Shown piece by piece: positions 43,710 through 52,045 of a stretch of DNA of 64,000 nucleotides. Positions within the stretch are counted from its first letter, which is position 1; every line of letters starts with the position of its first letter. A program made the translations under genes and the position numbers. The notes beneath the pieces are model-generated. The model did not search any database, was not told the DNA's origin, and saw nothing but the letters and a program-made list of their open reading frames with translations. This DNA comes from Stutzerimonas stutzeri (GTDB lineage Bacteria > Pseudomonadota > Gammaproteobacteria > Pseudomonadales > Pseudomonadaceae), in the NCBI GenBank assembly GCA_002345575.1, contig DDVX01000012.1, forward strand, positions 252,788-316,787, written 5' to 3'.

Positions 43710-45058
43710 GCCAGCACACCCAAGCATTGACCGAATTTCTCGCCGGGCTGCAGTACGAGCAGATTCCCGACGCCGTGCTCGCCCGCACCGAAGACCTTTT
43801 TCTCGACTGGCTGGCCTCTGCGCTGGCCAGCGCCGGCTCGCACCCGATTCCGCTATTCGAGCGCTATGCCGAGCAGATGGGCCCGGCTGACGGCCCGGCG
43901 CGCATCTTCGTCAACGGCAAGAGCAGCAGCGCCTATTTCGCCGCGCTGGTGAACGGCGCCAGCTCGCACCTGGTGGAGCAGGACGACCTGCACAACAGCT
44001 CGGTGCTGCACCCGGCCACCGTAGTGTTCCCGGCTGCACTCGCAGCGGCGCAGGATCTCGGCAAATCCGGCCGCGACCTGCTGGTCGCCTCGGTAGCCGG
44101 TTATGAGGCGGGCATTCGCATCGGCGAATTCCTCGGTCGCTCGCACTATCGCATCTTCCACACCACCGCGACCGTCGGCACCCTGGCTGCCGCCGTGGCG
44201 GTGGGCAAGCTGATGGGCTTCGACCAGAAGCAGTTCACCAACCTGCTGGGCAGCGCCGGCACCCAGGCCGCCGGCCTGTGGGAATTCCTTCGTGATGCTG
44301 CTGACTCCAAGCAGCTGCACACCGCCAAGGCTGCCGCCGATGGCCTGCTGGCGGCCTATCTGACCAGAGACGGGCTGACCGGCGCGCAGAACATTCTCGA
44401 AGGCGAGCAGGGCATGGCGGCGGGGATGTCGAAGGATGCCAACCCGGCCGCGTTGTCCGATCGCCTCGGCAGCCGCTGGGCGCTGGCCGAGACCTCGTTC
44501 AAGTTCCACGCGTCCTGCCGCCACACCCATCCGGCCGCCGACGCGCTGCTGGACCTGATGCAGCGCGAGAAGCTCAGCGCCGACGACATCGCCAGCGTCA
44601 CGACCCGCGTGCACCAGGGCGCCATTGACGTGCTGGGTCGCGTGGTGGTGCCGCAGACCGTGCACCAGGCCAAGTTCTCAATGGGCACGGTGCTGGGCCT
44701 GATCGCCCTTTATGGCAAGGCCGGGTTGACCGAATTCCATACCCACGCGCTTACCGATCCGCGCGTCGGCCAGTTCCGCGAGAAGGTTTCGATGATGCTC
44801 GACGCCCAGGTGGACGATGCCTATCCGGCGCGCTGGCTCGGCCGTGTTGAGGTGAACACAAAAGACGGCCGCACCCTGCACGGTTCTATCGACGAACCCA
44901 AGGGCGATCCGGGCAACACCCTGAGCCGCGCCGAGCTGGAGGACAAGTTTCGGCGTCTGGTGCAGTTCTCCGGCGCACGCAGCGCGGACGAGGCGGGCGC
45001 CTTGATCGACAAGGTCTGGCGCTTGCGCGAGCTGGAACGGCTGGACGAGCTGGCCTGA
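43706..45058 (+). CDS. MmgE/PrpD family protein
   Basis: A 450-residue member of the family that includes 2-methylcitrate dehydratase (PrpD) and cis-aconitate decarboxylase (IRG1/CAD). VNGASSHLVEQDDLHNSSVLHPATVVFPAALAA is the N-terminal signature with active-site Asp/His, and SFKFHASCRHTHPAADAL is the C-terminal domain block. Being coupled to the VOC gene (4-bp overlap) and inside an itaconate cluster, it could interconvert C5/C6 acids, but its reaction is unassigned. Confidence 0.88.
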   Translation: MSQHTQALTEFLAGLQYEQIPDAVLARTEDLFLDWLASALASAGSHPIPLFERYAEQMGPADGPARIFVNGKSSSAYFAALVNGASSHLVEQDDLHNSSVLHPATVVFPAALAAAQDLGKSGRDLLVASVAGYEAGIRIGEFLGRSHYRIFHTTATVGTLAAAVAVGKLMGFDQKQFTNLLGSAGTQAAGLWEFLRDAADSKQLHTAKAAADGLLAAYLTRDGLTGAQNILEGEQGMAAGMSKDANPAALSDRLGSRWALAETSFKFHASCRHTHPAADALLDLMQREKLSADDIASVTTRVHQGAIDVLGRVVVPQTVHQAKFSMGTVLGLIALYGKAGLTEFHTHALTDPRVGQFREKVSMMLDAQVDDAYPARWLGRVEVNTKDGRTLHGSIDEPKGDPGNTLSRAELEDKFRRLVQFSGARSADEAGALIDKVWRLRELERLDELA

Positions 45059-45060
45059 CC

Positions 45061-45160
45061 GTAGGGTGGATGACGGCGAAGCCTCATCCACCAGAACGGC
45101 GAAAGCGCTGCTGGGACTTGAACGAACGCGTGGAAAAGGCTTTGCCGTTTTCCACCCTAC
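45061..45160. repeat. GTAGGGTGG-family double palindrome before the CoA-transferase gene
   Basis: GTAGGGTGGATGACGGC at 45061 is matched, inverted with two differences, by GCCGTTTTCCACCCTAC ending at 45160. Inner arms GCCTCATCCACC and GTGGAAAAGGC make each half a hairpin. It fills nearly the whole spacer between the PrpD-like and CoA-transferase genes. Confidence 0.72.
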
Positions 45161-45182
45161 GCCGAATTTGCAGGAACCCGAT

Positions 45183-46388
45183 ATGAACGACACAACCGCC
45201 AAACCCCGCCCGCTCGACGGTATCACCGTGGTCAGCCTCGAGCACGCCATCGCCGCGCCGTTCTGCACGCGCCAGCTGGCCGATCTCGGCGCGCGGGTGA
45301 TCAAGGTCGAGCGGCCCGGCTCCGGTGATTTCGCCCGGGGCTACGACGAGCGTGTCGATGGCCTGGCTTCGCACTTCGTCTGGACCAACCGTTCCAAGGA
45401 AAGCCTGACGTTGGATGCCAAAAAGCCGGGCGCCGACGCGGTGCTGGAGCAGCTTCTGGCCAAGGCCGACGTGCTGGTGCAGAACCTGGCACCCGGCGCT
45501 GCGGCACGCATGGGGCTGTCGTTCGAGGCGCTGCACGAGCGCTATCCGCGCCTGATCGTCTGCGACATTTCCGGCTACGGCGAAGGCGGCCCTTACGAGC
45601 AGAAGAAGGCCTACGACTTGCTGATCCAGTCCGAGGGTGGCTTTCTTTCCGTCACCGGCGGGCCGGGCGATACCGAAATGGCCAAGGCTGGTTGCTCCAT
45701 CGCCGACATCGCCGCCGGCATGTACGCCTACACCGGCGTGCTCTCGGCGTTGATGCTGCGCGACAAGACCGGCGTTGGCAGCCGCATTGACGTTTCCATG
45801 CTGGAAAGCCTGGTGGAATGGATGGGCTATCCACTGTATTACGCCTACCAGGGCGCTATGCCGCCGCCGCGTGCCGGCGCGGCCCACGCCACCATCTACC
45901 CCTACGGGCCATTTCCGACCGGCGACGGCGGCACGGTGATGCTCGGTCTGCAAAACGAGCGTGAGTGGTTGCTGTTCTGCGAGAAGGTGCTGCTGCAGCC
46001 GGAACTGGCCCAGGACGAGCGTTTTTCGGCGAACTTCAAACGCTCGGAAAACCGCGCCGAGCTGCGTGCCCTGATCGTCGAGGCGTTTTCCAAGCTTACC
46101 GCTGAGGAAGTCATCACCCGTCTGGACAACGCACCCATTGCCAACGCCCACGTCAACGATATGGCCGGTGTCTGGGCGCACCCGCAGCTCAAGGCCCGCG
46201 GGCGCTGGAGCGAGGTGGACAGCCCGTCCGGCAAGCTGCCGGCCTTGCTGCCGCCGGGGCGCAACACAGCCTTCAGCCCGCGTATGGACCCGATCCCGGC
46301 GCTGGGCCAGCACACCGATGCGCTGCTGTCCGAGCTGGGCTATGCCGCCGGTGACATCCAACGTCTGCACGAAGAGGGCGCGGTGTGA
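45183..46388 (+). CDS. ict: Succinyl-CoA:itaconate CoA-transferase (CaiB/BaiF, class III)
   Basis: Class III CoA-transferase expected to activate itaconate to itaconyl-CoA using succinyl-CoA. The N-terminal Rossmann part reads VVSLEHAIAAPFCTRQLADL, then VERPGSGDFARGYDE. The catalytic aspartate by position is Asp175 (SIADIAAGMYAYTG). GYGEGGPYEQKKAYDLLIQ is the usual preceding block. 401 residues; ATG 45183 has AGGAA upstream. The assignment rests on conserved cluster order with P. aeruginosa ict (PA0882). The lyase gene starts 20 bp after its stop. Confidence 0.88.
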   Translation: MNDTTAKPRPLDGITVVSLEHAIAAPFCTRQLADLGARVIKVERPGSGDFARGYDERVDGLASHFVWTNRSKESLTLDAKKPGADAVLEQLLAKADVLVQNLAPGAAARMGLSFEALHERYPRLIVCDISGYGEGGPYEQKKAYDLLIQSEGGFLSVTGGPGDTEMAKAGCSIADIAAGMYAYTGVLSALMLRDKTGVGSRIDVSMLESLVEWMGYPLYYAYQGAMPPPRAGAAHATIYPYGPFPTGDGGTVMLGLQNEREWLLFCEKVLLQPELAQDERFSANFKRSENRAELRALIVEAFSKLTAEEVITRLDNAPIANAHVNDMAGVWAHPQLKARGRWSEVDSPSGKLPALLPPGRNTAFSPRMDPIPALGQHTDALLSELGYAAGDIQRLHEEGAV

Positions 46389-46408
46389 CCGCGCCGAGGA
46401 AGGAACCC

Positions 46409-47236
46409 ATGAATACAGTCATCATCCGTACCGCACTGTTTGTTCCGGCCACTCGGCCGGAGCGGATTCCCAAGGCGCTGGCTACTGGCGCCGACGCGGT
46501 CATCGTCGATCTGGAAGACGCCGTCGCCGAGAACCTGAAGCGTGAGGCTCGGGCCAATCTCGACACCTTTCTCACCGAGAACCCGCAAGCGCGGGTACTG
46601 GTGCGCATCAACGCACCGACGCATCCGGAGCAGGCCGACGACCTGGCCCTGTGCGTACGTCATCCCGGTGTGATCGGCGTGCTGCTGCCGAAGGTGGAAA
46701 GCGCTGTGCAGGTGGCCCTGGTGGCCGGCTGCGACAAGCCTGTGTGGCCGATCATCGAGAGTGCGCGAGGGCTCGCCCATCTGGCCGAGATCGCCCATGC
46801 CCAGGGCGTCGAGCGCCTGTCATTTGGCGCGCTGGATCTGGGCCTGGACCTAGGGCTAGCCAGCGGCACGGTGGGCGCCGAACGCATGCTCGACCAGGCG
46901 CGCTACGCCATCGTGCTGCAGTCGCGCCTGGCCGGTCTGGCCGCGCCGCTGGACAGCGTGTTCCCCGATATCAAGAACCTCGATGGCCTCGCCACCTTTA
47001 CCGCCAACGCCAGCGAAATGGGCTTTGGCGGAGTGCTGTGCATTCATCCCAGCCAGGTCGCCGTGGTGCATGAAACGCTTATGCCCAGCGCCGAGGAGCT
47101 TGACTGGGCCAATCGCATCCTTGCCGCTGGAGCCAGTGGTGAAGGGGTGTTCGTGGTGGACGGACAAATGGTCGATGCCCCTGTCATCGGTCGTGCCCGC
47201 CGCCTTCTGCAACGTGCCGGGCAAGCGACTCCCTGA
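46409..47236 (+). CDS. ccl: (S)-citramalyl-CoA lyase (HpcH/HpaI aldolase family)
   Basis: Cleaves (S)-citramalyl-CoA to acetyl-CoA and pyruvate, the last step of itaconate degradation. The CitE-like TIM barrel shows LFVPATRPERIPKAL, VIVDLEDAVAENLKREAR (metal and CoA site), VLVRINAPTHPEQADDL, LPKVESAVQV, PIIESARGLAHL and CIHPSQVAVVHE. ATG 46409 (MNTVIIRTALF) has GAGGAAGGA upstream. 275 residues. It follows the CoA-transferase directly. Confidence 0.9.
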   Translation: MNTVIIRTALFVPATRPERIPKALATGADAVIVDLEDAVAENLKREARANLDTFLTENPQARVLVRINAPTHPEQADDLALCVRHPGVIGVLLPKVESAVQVALVAGCDKPVWPIIESARGLAHLAEIAHAQGVERLSFGALDLGLDLGLASGTVGAERMLDQARYAIVLQSRLAGLAAPLDSVFPDIKNLDGLATFTANASEMGFGGVLCIHPSQVAVVHETLMPSAEELDWANRILAAGASGEGVFVVDGQMVDAPVIGRARRLLQRAGQATP

Positions 47237-47292
47237 AGAAGGGGCGCCTGCCTGCGAGCGTACCGATTCGACAAAAACAAGAGGGTACAAGC

Positions 47293-48297
47293 ATGATCCA
47301 TCGCACCATCAAAACACTCGCCTGCGCAATTTCTCTGTCAGTGGCCGGCCTGGTCCAGGCGGCCGAGCCGGCCTCCGCTCCCATCAGCATCAAGTTCGCC
47401 CACGTTGTCGCGGACAATACACCGAAGGGACAAGGCGCTCTGCTGTTCAAAAAACTGGCTGAGGAGCGCTTGCCAGGTAAGGTCAGGGTCGAGGTTTATC
47501 CGAACTCGTCGTTGTTTGGTGATGGCAAAGAAATGGAAGCTCTCCTGCTTGGCGACGTGCAATTGCTTGCTCCATCGCTGGCCAAGTTCGAGCACTACAA
47601 CAAAGGCATCCAAATTTTCGACCTGCCGTTCCTGTTCGACGACATCGAGGCCGTCGATCGCTTCCAGGCGAGCCCGCAAGGCCAGAAGTTGCTCAGCAGC
47701 ATGGAAGACAAGGGGATCACCGGCCTGGCCTACTGGCACAACGGCATGAAGCAGCTGTCGTCCAACAAGGCGCTACATGAGCCCAAGGATGCTCGCGGGC
47801 TGAAGTTCCGCGTGCAGGCCTCCAACGTACTTGACGAGCAGTTCAAGGCGCTCCGTGCCAACCCACGCAAAATGAGCTTCGCAGAGGTCTACCAAGGCCT
47901 GCAGACCGGTGTGGTCAATGGTACGGAGAATACCTGGTCGAACTATTACAGCCAGAAAGTCCATGAAGTGCAGCCGTACTTCACCCATTCCGAGCACGGC
48001 GTGATCGACTACATGGTGATCACCAACACCAAGTTCTGGAACGGCCTGCCGGAAGACTTGCGTGGCGAGCTGAAAGCGATCATGCAGGAGGTTACTGTCG
48101 AGGTGAACCGTCAGGCGGACGATCTAAATCGCGAAGCGCGGGATGAGATTGCCAAGTCAGGTGCCAGCGAAATCATCGAGCTGACTCCCGAGCAACGTGC
48201 CAAGTGGCGTGAGGCGATGCAGCCGGTGTGGAAGAAGTTCGAAGGCGAGATCGGCAAGGAACTGATCGACGCTGCGCTTTCGGCCAACCAGCCGTAG
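47293..48297 (+). CDS. TRAP transporter substrate-binding protein DctP (orphan)
   Basis: A 334-residue periplasmic binding protein of the DctP family: signal peptide MIHRTIKTLACAISLSVAGLVQA, then IKFAHVVADNTPKGQGALLF, and the ligand-arginine region GLKFRVQASNVLDEQFKALRANP with YQGLQTGVVNGTENTW. In the P. aeruginosa itaconate cluster the equivalent gene is followed by dctQ and dctM; here a terminator follows at once and no membrane subunits exist in the window. Its partner must be elsewhere, or transport by this protein is lost. Confidence 0.93.
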   Translation: MIHRTIKTLACAISLSVAGLVQAAEPASAPISIKFAHVVADNTPKGQGALLFKKLAEERLPGKVRVEVYPNSSLFGDGKEMEALLLGDVQLLAPSLAKFEHYNKGIQIFDLPFLFDDIEAVDRFQASPQGQKLLSSMEDKGITGLAYWHNGMKQLSSNKALHEPKDARGLKFRVQASNVLDEQFKALRANPRKMSFAEVYQGLQTGVVNGTENTWSNYYSQKVHEVQPYFTHSEHGVIDYMVITNTKFWNGLPEDLRGELKAIMQEVTVEVNRQADDLNREARDEIAKSGASEIIELTPEQRAKWREAMQPVWKKFEGEIGKELIDAALSANQP

Positions 48298-48315
48298 CCA
48301 CTGGTGCTGTAACAA

Positions 48316-48343
48316 AAAGGCCCGCAGTCACCTGCGGGCCTTT
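48316..48343 (+). terminator. Rho-independent terminator closing the itaconate operon
   Basis: A 12-bp stem (AAAGGCCCGCAG / CTGCGGGCCTTT) with a TCAC loop, followed by CTCATTT, 18 bases after the dctP stop. Read on the minus strand it also follows the 43-residue gene and has an A/T tail, so it can serve both converging transcripts. Confidence 0.93.
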
Positions 48344-48376
48344 CTCATTTATAGCAGTGGGATATTCCCGACTGGA

Positions 48377-48508
48377 TCAGACCAGGTCGGTTCCGTCGCG
48401 CTTGGCGATACGGATGTCGTTGGCGAGGCCGAAGCAGAGCAGGCCGAGCACGGCGGTGGCCATGGCAGGCCAGATTAGGACATAGGCAGTCAGAGCGATA
48501 CTGGACAT
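48377..48508 (-). CDS. Putative transporter small subunit, 43 residues
   Basis: A short open frame from ATG 48508 to TGA 48377 encodes MSSIALTAYVLIWPAMATAV at its N-terminus, then LGLLCFGLANDIRIAKRDGT and DLV. There is one membrane helix (about 8-30) with a charged C-terminal tail. AAGGAG lies eight bases upstream, and the gene overlaps the end of the symporter gene by 19 bases. Tiny one-helix proteins of this kind are often found beside sodium:solute symporters, so it is probably an accessory subunit. Confidence 0.75.
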   Translation of the reverse strand: MSSIALTAYVLIWPAMATAVLGLLCFGLANDIRIAKRDGTDLV

Positions 48509-50169
48509 GGGATGTTCTCCTTTTCTTTAGTCTTGGTTTCAATTTCGTGTTCAGTTGTCTGGAAGGCGACGACCTGCTGGCCGATCCGATCGAAGTCGAA
48601 GCGCTTCTGGTTGCGCAGGCTGATGGCCACACAAACAACCATGCTGACGCCGTAAGCGGTCAGTGAGCTGAGCAGAACGGTGTAGTCACGCAGGAAGCCC
48701 ACAGCGAACGGCGCCAGCGCCAGCGCTGCAAGCGTGCCGAGCAGGATGCCGGCACGGCGGCCGAAGAAGCCGAAGGTCATTAGGCCGATCACCACGCCGC
48801 CGCCAACGGATGCACAGAGCTCGAAGAAAACGCCCATAACGCCATCCATCGTAACCAGCTCGAAGCGGCTGACCAGGAACATCAGGAACGCCGAAAGCGC
48901 GGCCCAGGTGAATGCCTTGTTGGTGACGCGATCCCAGAACAGGCTGGCGATCACCGGGAAGACGATGGAGCCCCAGAGCGCGCCGACGAAGATCAGCATG
49001 GTGAGGATGTCGAGCTTGAGGCTGGCGAAGACCACACCAACCATGGTCGCAACGATCATGGTCAGGCGGCCGACGCGCAGCATCACGGTCGGGTTGGGTT
49101 TGTTCTTGGCCAGTGTCTTGCCGTAGATGTCGGTCATCACGATGGAGGACAGTGCTGACAGGTCCGAGTCGGCGGTTGAGGACAGCGAGCCGATTACCAT
49201 GATGAACAGCAGCCCGATCATGAACGGCGGCAGGTAGTTTGACGCCATCTGCGGGATCAGGTTGTTCAGATCGCCGTCGATGGGTTCGACGCCAGCCAGC
49301 AGCGCCAGCAGACCGAGCATGCCGAGGCCGATGACGATGGCGCCGTAGCCGACAGTCGCGGTGAGGAAGGTCGGTTTGATCAGGTCTTCGCGCACGGCGA
49401 ACAGGCGCTGGGCAATGGTCTGGTTGCCGATGGCGTAGGCCAGTACGGCGACGAAGAAGGGTGCGCCTTGTTCGAGGATTGCCGTCGGTGAATAGAAGCT
49501 CGCCTGTTCCGGCGCCAAACGTGCCATGCCAGTTTCGAACAGTTCTGGTCCGCCCAGCTGGAAGAAGATCATCGGAATGATGATGACCGCAGCGAGGATC
49601 ATGGCTACCAACTGGCCGAAATCGGTCAGCACCGAAGAGCGGAAGCCCGACCAGAGGGTATAGGAGAGGACGCCGAAGCCGGCGAAAAGCACGCCATGCA
49701 CGAAGCTCAGCGGCGAGAGGATTTCGACCAGTGCACCTGCCGCGGTGAAGTTGACTGTGAGGCTGATGCAGCTACCGAGGATATTGGAGCCGGCAAGGAT
49801 CATCTGACTGGAGCGCCCGTGGCGGGCATGCATGATTTCGCCGAGGGTGTGCGCCTTTGGTGCCAGCTGACGGAAGCGCTTGCCGAAGGGGTAGATGAAC
49901 AGAATCATCAGCGCGCCCCAGAAACCGTAGTGCAGGGCGCCGGATAGGCCGTACTTGTAGCCTGCGCTGGCTGCGGCGTAGAAGGAAGCGGCCCAGATCC
50001 AGGTAGCGGTCATGCTCGCGGCTGACATGCCGAAGCCCACTTCATTGCTGGAAACCATGTAGCTGTCTACGTTTTCCTTCTTCTGCACGATGCGCGTCGA
50101 GACCAAAAACGTCAGGCCGTAGAAGCCCAGCAATAGAAGTAGAACGGTGGGTAGGGCGAGCTGATACAC
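48490..50169 (-). CDS. Sodium:solute symporter family transporter
   Basis: A 559-residue SSS-family permease with about 13 helices. Family elements include MSAASMTATWIWAASFYAAAS (helix 2 sodium/substrate region), LAYAIGNQTIAQRLFAVRED and LLFIMVIGSLSSTADSDLSALSSIV (helix 8 sodium-site serines). The start is GTG 50169 with AAGGAG at ideal spacing. The substrate is unknown. It lies where dctQM would be expected but on the opposite strand, beside a CoA-transferase gene, so a carboxylate substrate such as itaconate is a testable inference. Confidence 0.9.
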   Translation of the reverse strand: MYQLALPTVLLLLLGFYGLTFLVSTRIVQKKENVDSYMVSSNEVGFGMSAASMTATWIWAASFYAAASAGYKYGLSGALHYGFWGALMILFIYPFGKRFRQLAPKAHTLGEIMHARHGRSSQMILAGSNILGSCISLTVNFTAAGALVEILSPLSFVHGVLFAGFGVLSYTLWSGFRSSVLTDFGQLVAMILAAVIIIPMIFFQLGGPELFETGMARLAPEQASFYSPTAILEQGAPFFVAVLAYAIGNQTIAQRLFAVREDLIKPTFLTATVGYGAIVIGLGMLGLLALLAGVEPIDGDLNNLIPQMASNYLPPFMIGLLFIMVIGSLSSTADSDLSALSSIVMTDIYGKTLAKNKPNPTVMLRVGRLTMIVATMVGVVFASLKLDILTMLIFVGALWGSIVFPVIASLFWDRVTNKAFTWAALSAFLMFLVSRFELVTMDGVMGVFFELCASVGGGVVIGLMTFGFFGRRAGILLGTLAALALAPFAVGFLRDYTVLLSSLTAYGVSMVVCVAISLRNQKRFDFDRIGQQVVAFQTTEHEIETKTKEKENIPCPVSL

Positions 50170-50631
50170 AAAAACTCCTTTATAGCCTCAAGCACCGCCG
50201 GCGCGACGCTAGGCCGTAAATACGGCAGGCGTTTTATAAGCAACCCGTTTTGCCGCACATTGCAGACATGGTCGAGCTGTAGCTCGAGGGGTTGCGAGCT
50301 GAGAAGGCGTACAGGAAGGGATCGCACGTTGCGATCCTGAGCATGGGCGAAGGCTTCTTGCTTCGCCGCCCCGGCCTGTCGCCAAGAGTGCCGGCAGTCG
50401 TCAGTCGACAGTTGAAATCACGTCTGGCAGCTCATGGCCTGACGTGCAAAAGCGAGCGGAATATACCACGCTCTGTGGCAAATGGCGAACGAGGCGGGGT
50501 ATCTATTCCGGAACTTGCTGAAAAGGCTTGTTTCCAGCATCGGATTTGCTGATCGGGGCGTGCATTTATTCGGGTATTCACCGTGCCAGGCAGCCCAGCT
50601 GGGCCGCCTGGCTGGCTGCAAAGGTCGCATA
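50170..50631. other. Non-coding spacer upstream of the symporter gene
   Basis: 462 bp without a credible gene. It contains an 8-bp hairpin at 50329-50347 (GGATCGCA-CGT-TGCGATCC), a weaker one just after it, and a long hairpin at its right end (next entry). The symporter promoter should lie near 50200-50280 on the minus strand, where TTGCTTATAAAAC occurs; I could not define -35/-10 boxes with confidence. Confidence 0.5.
50585..50612 (-). terminator. Hairpin after the CaiB-type gene
   Basis: GCCAGGCAGCCC and GGGCCGCCTGGC pair over 12 positions (one wobble when transcribed from the minus strand) around an AGCT loop, 20 bases after the CoA-transferase stop. No T-run. Confidence 0.5.
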
Positions 50632-51831
50632 TCAGATGATGCCGCGTTCGCGCAGACCCTGGCGCTGCGCTTCGCTCAGGCCGAGGCCGGCGAGAATGTC
50701 CTCGGTGTGCTCACCTAATTGTGGGCCGCCCTGGCCGATTCGTCCGGGGGTGCGGCTAAGTTTGGGTAGTACCCCAGGTACTTTCAGCGGGCCGGCGGAG
50801 GTCAAGGTCTGCTCAATCATCTGCCGCGCGAGGTAATGCGGGTCGGCGACGATATCGGCCGCAGTGTAGGGGTAGCCTGATGGCACGCTGGCGGTCTTGA
50901 GCGCTTCCAACACTTCGTCGCGACTGAGGCGTGCGGTCCATTCACCGATGGCGCTGTCGATCAGCTCGGCATGCTGGGCGCGGCCGTCGTTGTGGACGAA
51001 GCGCGGGTCGTCGGCCAGGTCCTGGCGGTCCATCAGGGTCATCAAACGCTTATAGATGCTGTCGCCATTGCCGGCGATCAGCACGTAACTGCCATCCTTG
51101 CAGAGGTAGGAGTTGGACGGCGTGATACCGGGCAGGGCGCTGCCGGCCGGTTCGCGCACATAACCGAAGGCGTCGTATTCAGGCACCAGACTTTCCATCA
51201 TGGCGAATACCGATTCGTACAACGCCACGTCGATCTGCTGACCGATGCCGCTGCGATGGCGCTCTTGCAGAGCCAATAGCACGCCGATCACGCCGTATAG
51301 CGAGGACAGCGAATCGCCGATGCTGACCCCGACCCGCACCGGCGGCTGGCCAGGATATCCGGTCAGGTGGCGCAGGCCGCCCATTGCCTCGCCGACCACG
51401 CCGAAGCCCGGCCGGTCGCGGTAAGGGCCGGTCTGGCCGTAACCGGAGATGCGCAGCATGATCAGGCGCGGGTTGAGCTGCGATAACGCCTCCCAGCCAA
51501 GCCCCCATTCTTCCAAAGTGCCAGGGCGGAAGTTCTCCACCACCACGTCGGCTTCGGCTACCAGCTGGCGCACTATGTCCTGGGCTTCAGGCTCCCTTAG
51601 ATCAAGAGTGAGCGAGTGCTTGTTGCGTGACTGCACATGCCACCAGAGGGAGGTGCCGTCCTTGAGCTTGCGCCATTTGCGCAGCGGGTCGCCGGTGCCC
51701 GGTGGTTCGATCTTGATCACCTCGGCGCCAAATTCGCCCAGCAGCTTGCTGGCAAAGGGGCCGGCGATCAGCTGACCCATCTCGATGACCTTGATGCCAT
51801 GCAGGGGCAGGACATTGCCGTGTTGTTCCAT
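50632..51831 (-). CDS. CaiB/BaiF family CoA-transferase (second copy, substrate unknown)
   Basis: A 399-residue class III CoA-transferase distinct from the one at 45183. The N-terminus is VIEMGQLIAGPFASKLLGEF; IEPPGTGDPLR, GYGQTGPYRDRPGFGVVGEA and the glycine-rich LIAGNGDSIYKRL are typical. The catalytic aspartate by position is Asp173 (SIGDSLSSLYG). It is in the same direction as the symporter gene but 462 bp away, and divergent from acsA. Sequence style resembles succinyl-CoA:dicarboxylate transferases, but the acceptor acid is unknown. Confidence 0.88.
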   Translation of the reverse strand: MEQHGNVLPLHGIKVIEMGQLIAGPFASKLLGEFGAEVIKIEPPGTGDPLRKWRKLKDGTSLWWHVQSRNKHSLTLDLREPEAQDIVRQLVAEADVVVENFRPGTLEEWGLGWEALSQLNPRLIMLRISGYGQTGPYRDRPGFGVVGEAMGGLRHLTGYPGQPPVRVGVSIGDSLSSLYGVIGVLLALQERHRSGIGQQIDVALYESVFAMMESLVPEYDAFGYVREPAGSALPGITPSNSYLCKDGSYVLIAGNGDSIYKRLMTLMDRQDLADDPRFVHNDGRAQHAELIDSAIGEWTARLSRDEVLEALKTASVPSGYPYTAADIVADPHYLARQMIEQTLTSAGPLKVPGVLPKLSRTPGRIGQGGPQLGEHTEDILAGLGLSEAQRQGLRERGII

Positions 51832-52045
51832 GGTTGCGCTACCTGTGTACTGTCATTCGTGGGTGAGCATGACCGAGCGCCGCCGTGCAGGGCAATCTCG
51901 ACCGTGCCGTAGCCGGTCTATGCTGGTGAAAGCCGGGGCGGGGCGTGACGGCGAAGGAACGCATCCGCACCAGCGGGAATCAAACGCAATGTCTGCCAGG
52001 CGCGTGGATGGGAACAGGGTTTCGCCTGCGAGACAGGAGTGACAA
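51832..52045. other. Non-coding region upstream of repeat copy B
   Basis: No gene. Promoters for the CoA-transferase (leftward) and acsA (rightward) should lie here. The stretch around 51940-52045 (GGCGTGACGGCGAAGG onward) has the composition of repeat DNA but matches nothing else that I can see in the window. Confidence 0.4.

Noticed and set aside
48298..48376. Search for dctQ/dctM remnants after dctP
   Set aside because: The short stretch is filled by a terminator and the end of the 43-residue gene; no fragments of TRAP membrane subunits were recognisable on either strand.
50170..50280. Possible sigma-54 promoter before the symporter gene (GCGGCAAAACGGGTTGC on the minus strand)
   Set aside because: The GG and GC elements are one base further apart than the invariant spacing allows, so I do not call it.
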